Positions 8,601-15,334 of a stretch of DNA of 24,253 nucleotides are shown here, piece by piece. How positions within the stretch are numbered: the first letter of the stretch is position 1; every line of letters begins with the position of its first letter. A model generated the notes under the pieces. The model made no database searches, was not told the DNA's origin, and saw nothing but the letters and a program-made list of their open reading frames with translations. The position numbers were made by a program, and so were the translations under genes. This DNA comes from Prolixibacteraceae bacterium (GTDB taxonomy: Bacteria > Bacteroidota > Bacteroidia > Bacteroidales > Prolixibacteraceae), in the NCBI GenBank assembly GCA_016930735.1, contig JAFGGF010000200.1, positions 1-24,253 of the forward strand, written 5' to 3'.

Positions 8601-11396
8601 TGAAGCAGAATTTAAGGTTCCGTTTGTAACCGAAACATTTATCGATTTCACTTCGCAGTCTGTGGTAATTCTGAAGCAACAATCGCCCCCTCCCGTTGGA
8701 TCAGAAAACTGCTCAACTGAAATACTGTCGCAACAGGATGTGGATGTAGAAGTAGTATCAATAGTTAAACAAACCGGAGGTGCCGCGATTGGAGTTAATG
8801 CTACTGACTGAGGATTTCCATTCAGAAGGAAACTTGCAGTAGAAATAGCTGCAAAATCATTACAAACAGTTTGCTGACTTGTAGCATTTGAAGGAATCAG
8901 GACATCAAATTCTTCTCTTACTGTATTGGCAGGGCTCAGAAGGAATGTACCGTAATTAACCCTTATATTTTGATCGGGCGATGTTCCCCATGTTGTAGGA
9001 TTACACCCCGAATTAATTCCGAATGGCGGTAAACAGATATTCAAACCGGAAGCATAATTCAAGACCGGAACAGGTGGAGTACCAGAAGGTAATAATGAAG
9101 TGGTGTGATTGCTGTTATAAGTGACATCAAACTGGCTACCTCTTGAAACTGAACGGTTCAGAACCAACCAGTCGTTGGTACCATCGTTCCTTGGAAGCAG
9201 ATCAACCAGATTGACAGAAGTAACAGGTACATTTGATGTATTTTTATAACTCAGGCGATAACGTGCTGTTGCCCCGGGTGAGGTGGTCCCTGAAGAAGCA
9301 AAGGATGATCCGTTATCTGTACTGACTTCCTTTTGGACTTCCTGTCCGAAACTGGCCACTACCAGAACATAAACTGTATTGGATGTTTCAGACATTGAGA
9401 GATTTCCACCATAAATGTCAAAATCATTCGGAGTTACACCAGGCAAGGCTGTATTGCTTACCTGAACATCAAATTCAATAAAATAATAAGGTAAAGTCCA
9501 TGTTCCGTAATAACCGCAATAAGCTACATAAAACAGCTGGCAATCGGAAGAAATATCAGGTAAACTCCACGACAGGTTATTTCCACTATGGGATGAAGTC
9601 ACACCTGACCAGGCTGTAGTTCCCGAAGGGATTGAACTGCCAGTGGAACAGGGTGGATTATAAGTATTCGAAATATAATAAGTTTCATTGCCCACATAGG
9701 TAAAGTTGCTGTGCAGTATATCCTGGATATTGGCACCGCTTAGTGTTGCACTTCCTATATTCTGGACACGCAAACGCATACGGATAATATCTCCAGGTTC
9801 ATAACTGCTTTGGGGTGAACAAATATCTTTCAGGATACAGGCATGAGGCTCACCGGCATCCACTGTAAATGAAACACAGGTTTGAGGCAAGGTTAATCCA
9901 TTTGCAAGTCCGTTAAAGGTTGCACAGTTTGTTACGATTGTCCCGGTTGGATTAGGCTCAACTGTAAAGTAAACGTAGAAATATATACAGGCTCCTACAG
10001 GAAGTGATCCGGTCATTTGTAGCTGCAAATCATTAACTGTGTATCCAATAGTTCCAGAATTGAAATAACTTGAACTGATCCCTGATGCGATTGTATTTGC
10101 CCCTGAATTCGCAGTAATATTCATGGTTGTAGTTCCGCTGCCTCCATAAACCGCCACCTGGTCAACTGAAACTCCTGAAGGAATAACATCATCGATGTTA
10201 AAGGCACTTAAAGGTACGTTTCCATTGTTACAGAAAACAATTGTGTACAAACCGCTACACCCCGGAACCCGGTTTGTAAGACTGATGTACTTCTGGAAAA
10301 AGCCATTCGGATTAGCTATTACCTGGCCAATTTCAATACACGTCTGGTTACTTTGATGATTGACCTGTTGATTACACATATCACCATCAAGGTCGACCTG
10401 GTTGTATACAAAACTTCCGTTTGGAAATGATGCTGAAGGATAATAAACTGTAATATCACAGTAATAATAAGCCCAGGGATTGGCAGCATCAAGTATACCA
10501 CTGTTGGGCATCCAGGTAATTGTACCTGTGGAATTGGCAGGAATACCACATGTACTGCTGAGCATGATGGCTCCCGGTGGTAGCATATCGGTCACAACTG
10601 CATTGTTCATATTCTGCTGACCAACAACATTCCCGTAATAAGGGCTTGTTTTCATAACCGATAACCGGTAAGTAACTGTATCACCGGGTTCCATAATATA
10701 ACCACAGGCACCGCCTGATGGATTTACTACAGGCCCTGATACGATAGATTTATAAACTACCCAGGGATCTGCTGCTGTTGCAATTGTACTTACATATGGT
10801 GTATATTGCCACTCGCCGTTTACAAATATTCCTGCCCTGTTTCTTGCGGCTGCACCGTTACAGGTTATGCCTTCCCTGAATTTAACAACGATTGTGAATG
10901 AACCAGAGGCAGCACTTGCGACAGGCAATCCGGTCAGGGTGTATGTAACTACCTCATTAACCATAGGTGTCCCGGAAAGGACAAGAGAAGGTGTAACGCC
11001 GTTCACAATTGCAGGAGTTGGCAGTGAAACAACTTCAAGCGCAGGAGGTATCATGTCCTGAATGGTTACTGTTGTTGCCCCGGCAGGAGCTGTAAATAAT
11101 ATCGTATAACTAAAATTTACTCCACTGGGAATGGAAGTATTGCTAACAACTTTTTTAAGCGAATATCCATAACCATTCCACTCTGCCTCATTTTCATTGG
11201 ATTGCCCCTGTGCAAATACCGTTATCGGGAACAGGCCTATTAAAAAAATAAGTAACAGGCCATTTAACATCTCTTTTAAATGTGCATAAGAGGTTCTTTT
11301 ACATTTCCTTTTTACAACATAACAGTTGTCACCGGGAATATTTGTACTTTCTGAAAAGAATAAAGAAAAGTTTTGATTGTAGAAAGGTATTTTCAT
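5670..11396 (-). CDS. Giant secreted protein: DUF11-like modules, six Cys-rich repeats, T9SS sorting domain (1908 aa)
   Basis: The hydrophobic core NGLLLIFLIGLFPITVFAQ (44-63) is a signal peptide. From the ATG at 11396 it has a long basic leader, so the internal ATG at 11270 (residue 43) is an alternative start. Residues about 70-880 contain about five DUF11-like Ig-fold modules (PGDTVTYRLSV, VQNIGSATLSGANIQDIL, YKNTSNVPVTSVNLVDLLP). Residues 888-1556 are six repeats of 111-112 aa, each with ten cysteines (CCDS, CC, DCEV, WNCG and four single Cys). Residues 1557-1670 begin with another CC and look like a degenerate cap. The C-terminus (about 1825-1908, with LYPNPSDGSF) is a type A T9SS sorting domain. 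By family knowledge it is exported across the outer membrane and surface-anchored. Its role is unknown; a disulfide-stabilised surface stalk or adhesin is my inference. It appears monocistronic. Confidence 0.88.
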   Translation of the reverse strand: MKIPFYNQNFSLFFSESTNIPGDNCYVVKRKCKRTSYAHLKEMLNGLLLIFLIGLFPITVFAQGQSNENEAEWNGYGYSLKKVVSNTSIPSGVNFSYTILFTAPAGATTVTIQDMIPPALEVVSLPTPAIVNGVTPSLVLSGTPMVNEVVTYTLTGLPVASAASGSFTIVVKFREGITCNGAAARNRAGIFVNGEWQYTPYVSTIATAADPWVVYKSIVSGPVVNPSGGACGYIMEPGDTVTYRLSVMKTSPYYGNVVGQQNMNNAVVTDMLPPGAIMLSSTCGIPANSTGTITWMPNSGILDAANPWAYYYCDITVYYPSASFPNGSFVYNQVDLDGDMCNQQVNHQSNQTCIEIGQVIANPNGFFQKYISLTNRVPGCSGLYTIVFCNNGNVPLSAFNIDDVIPSGVSVDQVAVYGGSGTTTMNITANSGANTIASGISSSYFNSGTIGYTVNDLQLQMTGSLPVGACIYFYVYFTVEPNPTGTIVTNCATFNGLANGLTLPQTCVSFTVDAGEPHACILKDICSPQSSYEPGDIIRMRLRVQNIGSATLSGANIQDILHSNFTYVGNETYYISNTYNPPCSTGSSIPSGTTAWSGVTSSHSGNNLSWSLPDISSDCQLFYVAYCGYYGTWTLPYYFIEFDVQVSNTALPGVTPNDFDIYGGNLSMSETSNTVYVLVVASFGQEVQKEVSTDNGSSFASSGTTSPGATARYRLSYKNTSNVPVTSVNLVDLLPRNDGTNDWLVLNRSVSRGSQFDVTYNSNHTTSLLPSGTPPVPVLNYASGLNICLPPFGINSGCNPTTWGTSPDQNIRVNYGTFLLSPANTVREEFDVLIPSNATSQQTVCNDFAAISTASFLLNGNPQSVALTPIAAPPVCLTIDTTSTSTSCCDSISVEQFSDPTGGGDCCFRITTDCEVKSINVSVTNGTLNSASWNCGNLPSGYIGQSSYTFAANNCVVDMTACVNPGQGPVSVNVAIDFANGERCEKTIDLDCGTTQTHCCDSLIVERAPGADGIIGCCARIATECEVDSIVVNLGNGTISAVNWNCGPLPSGFIGQNSFTFNASGCATDMTFCIDPNQSGIVIANVTVYFSNGEVCERVLDLDCVAQENCCDSIRIQPVSDPTGMDECCAEIISECEVDSILVKVGNGVLATATWNCGNLPNDYIGQNTYTFNVNQCAADLITCVEPDSTGIVTISYLVYLPNGEKCEQHIELDCLVVEKNCCDSVKVEHYQLPGTNECCSRITTDCEVKSIDVTISNGTFVSTSWNCGNLPTGYIGQSSYTFAPENCAIEMVNCVTPDQTGIVTVNYVINFANGESCEKVVELDCMVSNHNCCDSVRVDVLPDASATGKCCAWLRTDCDVDSVNINITNGVISSTTWNCGVLPTGFVGQSNFTFNANLCTVDMITCVDPDSTGIVYIDYVVYFNNGEVCDKRIQLDCIDMEVNCCDSVRVENVVNADGTVGCCAKLTTDCEVESVEVSVSNGTISSSMWNCGTLPSGYMGQSNYTFPANGCMVEMTNCFDALQSGVVTVTYTVTFLNGEKCEKTIELDCEAPTSDCCALVDFKLKSVWPYWGSQVGTFNITNLDPSSPICSVLISASPSGTFTPLNLVVDGVNSTQTWNSSSIPVSGNLSPAAVNDIKFSLFGNYKGTITICVVKCDGTRCCFDFNWNKKIIVDVGIEIGQLPVPGKLVALTLNPVVTSDIQEKVKYVSFGMADEQEVMESQAEFFAISGTEHEGDDYPENLATPVAAYMSKHNAFFEIGTPKGSGEELGAFNLVISNKLPKLGCTLFDEDGNIIFSGEIDVSESDTLTTSVIQQGNLSGSLFEFINLYPNPSDGSFTVKYAVGTDRKVEVRIVGSLGKVVKLLTPENTQPGIHELNVDANNLPGGFYKVVLYSEGDLLSKSAVIKK
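6729..8735 (-). repeat. Six tandem repeats of about 334 nt encoding 10-Cys modules
   Basis: Module starts (the CC of CCDS) fall at residues 888, 999, 1110, 1222, 1333 and 1445, so the period is 111-112 aa. Conserved in all: CCDS, a second CC, C-E/D-V, WNCG-x-LP, G-x-Q-x-x-TF, N-x-x-C, a C about 7 residues on, NGE-x-C and LDC. DNA identity between copies is moderate, so the array is older than the fibre-gene array. Confidence 0.85.
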
Positions 11397-11790
11397 TTTT
11401 TCTTATTTACAGTTTTTAATAAATCAAAACATTAAGAAAACATTACTAATTGATAACAAATAAAAGACAAAAAGGTTTTTTATTTTTAAATTGATTTTTT
11501 TGATATATTCAGGAATTAATAATTATATAACCTATCTTTAAGCACCAAAAAATAATAACCATTAATCAGAAATATGCTTCTTTCAGGAACACTTCTTTTA
11601 ACTTTCCTGGATTATATCAGGAATCATAAAATTAAATTTAAAGAACAGGTTAATAACAAGTATTACAGAATCGAAGGATTCTGGATTCCGTTCTGAATGG
11701 ATTTTTCAAAAAACGAAAATTTATTCAGCTACTTATAAAAATTAATCGTTATAAAACTTTTGTCACATTCAAAAATATTCTTAAAATATT
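11397..11790. other. Divergent intergenic region
   Basis: This 394-nt AT-rich gap separates the minus-strand giant gene from the plus-strand acetyltransferase and must hold both promoters, but I see no full TTG-N19-TAnnTTTG match on either strand. It contains a small hairpin (CAGAATC 11666-11672, GATTCTG 11677-11683, 4-nt loop) and a 40-codon plus-strand open frame (11574-11696) without a clear ribosome binding site. I treat both as unproven. Confidence 0.5.
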
Positions 11791-12657
11791 ATGCAAACAG
11801 AATTACGCTTTCTAAATAATTATCCTGCTGAAAAAATCCACGAAACCATGCTGGAAGCATTTTCAGACTATCAGTTGGATATGAGTTATATGACCCTGGA
11901 AAGATTTGTCAGGAGAGCAAAGTTAGGCAGGGTTGATTTCAGTTGTTCTGTTGGTGCCTTTTCCGAAAATAAACTGGTTGGTTTTACCAGTATCGGAATC
12001 GATTATTACAAAGGAGGATATTCTGCATTTGATGCAGGAACCGGAATAATAAAAGAATTCAGGGGGATGGGAATTGCCGGAAAAATGTTTGATTTTGCAA
12101 TTCCAAAATTAAAGGAAAAGGGTGTTCAGAAGTTTTACCTCGAAGTCCTTCAGGATAACAAACCTGCGATCAGGGCATATGAAAAAACAGGATTTAAAAT
12201 TGAGAGGGAATATTTTTGTTACAAAACTGAAATAGATAAAATAAAAAATACCAACATTAAAATTCCTGATGTTAAAATCAAGGCCATTCCCCAAAACGAA
12301 GTAAAAAATTTCACTCATTTATTTCTCCAGGAAATTTCATGGGAAAGCAACCTGGATGCCATTGAACACGCATCAGAGGATATTATTAATCTGGCTGCGT
12401 TTGAAGAAGAGAAATGTGTTGGAATTATTTCATTCTACCCTACACTTGAGTGGATCCTTGTATTTGGTGTAGAAATAGAACAACGCGAAAAAGGCATTGA
12501 TACCTTACTGTTTGAGTCGATGGTTGAAAAAGTCAAAGGGTCGGTTCAATTAATAAAAATGGGCAACCTGGTCCCGGAAAATCCTTTGAATAAGTTTTTC
12601 TTTGATAAAGGATTTGAATTGTATGCAAAACAATATGAAATGGTATGTGATCTTTAA
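11791..12657 (+). CDS. GNAT family N-acetyltransferase, two GNAT-like halves (288 aa)
   Basis: Residues about 1-147 are a canonical GNAT domain. The acetyl-CoA pyrophosphate loop is RGMGIAGK (91-98), after the beta-4 strand AFDAGTGII, and is followed by YLEVLQDNKPAIRAYEKTGF (116-135), the usual beta-5/alpha-4 signature. Residues about 160-288 resemble a second, degenerate GNAT fold (EKCVGIISFYP, FGVEIEQREKGIDTLLFE, NKFFFDKGFELY) in which the R/Q-x-x-G-x-G/A loop has become EQREKGID. Proteins of this type transfer an acyl group from acyl-CoA to an amine; the substrate cannot be predicted. It is cytoplasmic, with no signal peptide. The aldose epimerase gene follows 45 nt later and could be cotranscribed. 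Confidence 0.85.
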   Translation: MQTELRFLNNYPAEKIHETMLEAFSDYQLDMSYMTLERFVRRAKLGRVDFSCSVGAFSENKLVGFTSIGIDYYKGGYSAFDAGTGIIKEFRGMGIAGKMFDFAIPKLKEKGVQKFYLEVLQDNKPAIRAYEKTGFKIEREYFCYKTEIDKIKNTNIKIPDVKIKAIPQNEVKNFTHLFLQEISWESNLDAIEHASEDIINLAAFEEEKCVGIISFYPTLEWILVFGVEIEQREKGIDTLLFESMVEKVKGSVQLIKMGNLVPENPLNKFFFDKGFELYAKQYEMVCDL

Positions 12658-12702
12658 TCCTGATTTTATAATTTTATCCGGTTGAATTTTAATTTGTAAA
12701 AT

Positions 12703-13824
12703 ATGAAGTACCTAAGCTTACTGATTTTATTTATCATTTTGATTCTGAACCCAATGCAGAAGGAAAATATTACTACACCTTATTCCGGTGAAGATTTTAT
12801 CACAGAAATTAACGGAAAAACCACTGCTCTTTTCACTTTAAAGAACAAAAATGGAATGGTTGTTACCCTAACAAATTATGGTGCCAAAATAGTATCAGTT
12901 TATGTCCCTGATAAAAACGATAAATATGCTGATGTTGTGCTGGGTTTTAATTCGATTGGGGAATATATTAAAAACAATGCCAGCCATGGTGCGGTTGTAG
13001 GCCCATTTGCCAACCGGATAGCCAATGCCCGTTTTGAAATTAACGGAGTTGAGTATAAATTTCCTGCAAACAATGGTTTGGCCTGCCTGCATTCAGGTCC
13101 CAACAGCTGGTACCGTAAAGTTTGGGATGCTGAACAGAAAAAAAACAGGCTGATCCTTTCGCTTGAAAGCCCTGACGGAGAATTCGGTTTTCCCGGAAAT
13201 AAAAAAACAAAAGTGGTTTATACCTTAACAGATGAAAATGAATTAAGGATCGATTATGAACTAATCACAGATAAAGCCTGCCATATTAATCTGACAAACC
13301 ACAGTTATTTCAATTTAAAGGGTGAAGGCAACGGAGATATTCTTAGCCATATTCTTATTATTAACGCCGATAAAACAACACCTGTGAACAGAGGAATGAT
13401 ACCAACAGGTGAAATTGCCGATATCAGGGGTACTGACCTTGATTTTACCACTCCACATGCCATAGGTGAAAGAATAAACTCTGAAAACCAGCAAATCAGG
13501 TTTGGGAACGGATACGATTTTAATTATGTAATCAATAAAAATGAAAATAAGCTGGCTTTTACAGCAAGTGTTTATGAACCTGAAAGTGGAAGGTTTATGG
13601 AAGTTTTTACAACCGAACCAGGAGTGCAACTTTATACAGGCAATTATCTGAACGGACAGGAAACTGGAAACAGCGGAGTTGCTTACACCAGGCGTACAGG
13701 TTTCTGCCTTGAAACCCAGCATTTCCCTGACAGCCCTAACCAACCAAATTTCCCAACAACACTGGTTAATCCGGGAGAAGTTTTTAAATCGATTACAGTT
13801 TATAAGTTTTCAGTAAAGAAATAA
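12703..13824 (+). CDS. galM: Aldose 1-epimerase (galactose mutarotase), exported or membrane-anchored
   Basis: It interconverts alpha and beta anomers of aldoses such as galactose or glucose. The family signatures are complete: GPFANRIANARF (Arg105), LHSGPNSWYRKVWD (His130), LTNHSYFNL (His200, general acid by homology with Lactococcus GalM), YDFNYV (Asp272), and LETQHFPDSPNQPNFP (Glu337, general base). The 373-aa length is slightly above the usual 340-350 because of the N-terminus: residues 1-17 are a strongly hydrophobic stretch, absent from cytoplasmic GalM, with no lipobox cysteine and no obvious -AQ cleavage site. I infer periplasmic location, either processed or anchored. It lies between the acetyltransferase and the beta-helix gene; a role in extracytoplasmic sugar use is plausible but not shown. 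Confidence 0.92.
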   Translation: MKYLSLLILFIILILNPMQKENITTPYSGEDFITEINGKTTALFTLKNKNGMVVTLTNYGAKIVSVYVPDKNDKYADVVLGFNSIGEYIKNNASHGAVVGPFANRIANARFEINGVEYKFPANNGLACLHSGPNSWYRKVWDAEQKKNRLILSLESPDGEFGFPGNKKTKVVYTLTDENELRIDYELITDKACHINLTNHSYFNLKGEGNGDILSHILIINADKTTPVNRGMIPTGEIADIRGTDLDFTTPHAIGERINSENQQIRFGNGYDFNYVINKNENKLAFTASVYEPESGRFMEVFTTEPGVQLYTGNYLNGQETGNSGVAYTRRTGFCLETQHFPDSPNQPNFPTTLVNPGEVFKSITVYKFSVKK

Positions 13825-14042
13825 TTTTTGTAAACAGTGAAAAGTAAACGGTAAAAAGTTTTCAATGTCTTTGTAATTTTTCTTAAATAGTTATTGAGAT
13901 TATTATTCCCCTGAAATAATACTGAATTAAAAAAGGTAAGCAGTTTTCAGATAAACGTTTTGTTAACTCTCAAATTCCTAACAATTACACTTCAAATTCA
14001 AATTGAACTTTTAATTTTGTGTTGATCATTAAACTTAACCAA
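13825..14042. other. Intergenic gap with a short direct repeat
   Basis: The sequence GTAAACAGT (13830-13838) recurs as GTAAACGGT (13844-13852), a 14-nt period beginning just after the galM stop. A weak A/T hairpin follows near 13900, and no convincing terminator is seen. A -7-like promoter box lies at 14012-14019. Confidence 0.4.
14012..14019 (+). promoter_or_regulatory. -7 box (TAATTTTG) before the beta-helix gene
   Basis: An exact TAnnTTTG match lies 23 nt before the ATG at 14043. No TTG lies at the expected 19-21 nt upstream spacing, so only half of the promoter is visible. If it is real, transcription starts near 14026, which excludes the in-frame GTG at 14019 as the start codon. Confidence 0.35.
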
Positions 14043-15320
14043 ATGAGAACCTTATTAATTTATATACTGCTTTTCTCCCCAACCTTTCTTTTTGCCCAGA
14101 AAATAAAAAACGTAGCTGATGCTTTGGTATCACCCAGAGTTGCTGAACGCGAAATAACTGTTGGAGGACCTGATGCTGATATTTCCGGGTTTAATAACCT
14201 GTCGATCCAGTTTGCCATTGATGCTGTCGCAAAAACAGGTGGCACAGTAAAACTGAATCCCGGTCTGTATAAAATTATTGCTCCTGTACAAATGAAATCG
14301 AATGTAAAACTTATTGGTTCAGGTAAAGAAACCATACTAAAAAAAGAACCTGGTGTTCAGACAAATTTTACTATAGATGCCGATTTCGGTGAATTAAAGC
14401 TGACTGTTGAAAACTCAGATGGTTTTGAAATTGGTATGAAAGTCCAGGTTACTGATGATGAAAACAGCAGTTGCTGGAATGTTTCAACAGCATATATTAC
14501 GGATATTGTAGATAATTTAATTTATATCGATAAAGGATTGATCCGCGATTATCGTTCCGATAAAAACGGTTTGATCTCAAATGCCTCTTCAGTAATTGAA
14601 GTAATTGATGCAGAAAATGCAAGTATTTTAAACCTAACTGTGGACGGGAACCGGGAAGAAAACTATTTTGCCGATGGTTGCAACAGTGCCGGGATTTTGA
14701 TCCTCAGATCAAAAAAAGTAACCATTGACAATGTTCATGTAAAAGATTTTAACGGGGAAGGGATCAGCTGGCAAATAACCGAAAATGTAACGATCAGGAA
14801 CAGCGAGGTTTCGGGCAGTGGAAATACAGGATTGCACCCGGGAACAGGCTCACCTTTTTCTACAATTGAAAACAACAATGTCCATAACAATGACATGGAC
14901 GGGCTTTTTATCTGCTGGCGGGTTTATCAAAGCAGAGTAGTTGGAAATAATTTTTATAATAACGGGCGCTTTGGAATTTGTACCGGGCATAAAGATACTG
15001 ATGTAATTTTTGAAGGCAACCATATTTTTGAGAACAAAAGTGATGGGGTGAATTTACGCGGTGAGCGGGAAAACAATGCTCCGCACCGAAATACTTTTCT
15101 GAAAAACACAATCGAAAACAATGGAACCGATGGAGGTGGTTATGGTTTTTCAATCAATTCAATGGCACATGATTTATTGTTGAAAGAAAATATTTTTAAA
15201 AACCCGGCAAAAACCCAAAAGGCAGCAGTTTATATTTTCAGGAATGGAATGGAACCCAAACTGGAAAACAACCAATTTGATGAACACGAATTAGGGAATG
15301 TGGTATTTGAAAAAAAATAA
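14043..15320 (+). CDS. Exported right-handed parallel beta-helix protein (425 aa)
   Basis: Residues 1-19 are a signal peptide (MRTLLIYILLFSPTFLFAQ). An in-frame GTG 24 nt upstream would add eight polar residues and is rejected. Residues about 45-100 form the N-terminal cap of pectate-lyase-3-like proteins (IQFAIDAVAKTGGTVKLNPG, then LYKI and NVKLIGSG). Residues about 195-420 are successive parallel beta-helix turns rich in N and G: VTIDNVHVKDFNGEGI, VTIRNSEVSGSGNTGL, IENNNVHNNDMDGLFI, VVGNNFYNNGRFGIC, VIFEGNHIFENKSDGV. This fold is typical of polysaccharide lyases, hydrolases and epimerases, but no catalytic set can be assigned, so substrate and activity are unknown. There is no T9SS sorting domain; periplasmic or outer-membrane location is inferred. 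Its stop lies 14 nt from the stop of the opposing symporter gene. Confidence 0.85.
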   Translation: MRTLLIYILLFSPTFLFAQKIKNVADALVSPRVAEREITVGGPDADISGFNNLSIQFAIDAVAKTGGTVKLNPGLYKIIAPVQMKSNVKLIGSGKETILKKEPGVQTNFTIDADFGELKLTVENSDGFEIGMKVQVTDDENSSCWNVSTAYITDIVDNLIYIDKGLIRDYRSDKNGLISNASSVIEVIDAENASILNLTVDGNREENYFADGCNSAGILILRSKKVTIDNVHVKDFNGEGISWQITENVTIRNSEVSGSGNTGLHPGTGSPFSTIENNNVHNNDMDGLFICWRVYQSRVVGNNFYNNGRFGICTGHKDTDVIFEGNHIFENKSDGVNLRGERENNAPHRNTFLKNTIENNGTDGGGYGFSINSMAHDLLLKENIFKNPAKTQKAAVYIFRNGMEPKLENNQFDEHELGNVVFEKK

Positions 15321-15334
15321 ATGTGTAGCTGATA

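Noticed and set aside
13315..13743. 142-codon minus-strand frame opposite galM
   Set aside because: It overlaps conserved catalytic motifs of the epimerase on the other strand and shows no recognisable protein features.
14019..14042. GTG start at 14019 for the beta-helix gene
   Set aside because: The ATG at 14043 begins a clean signal peptide, and a promoter -7 box overlaps the GTG.
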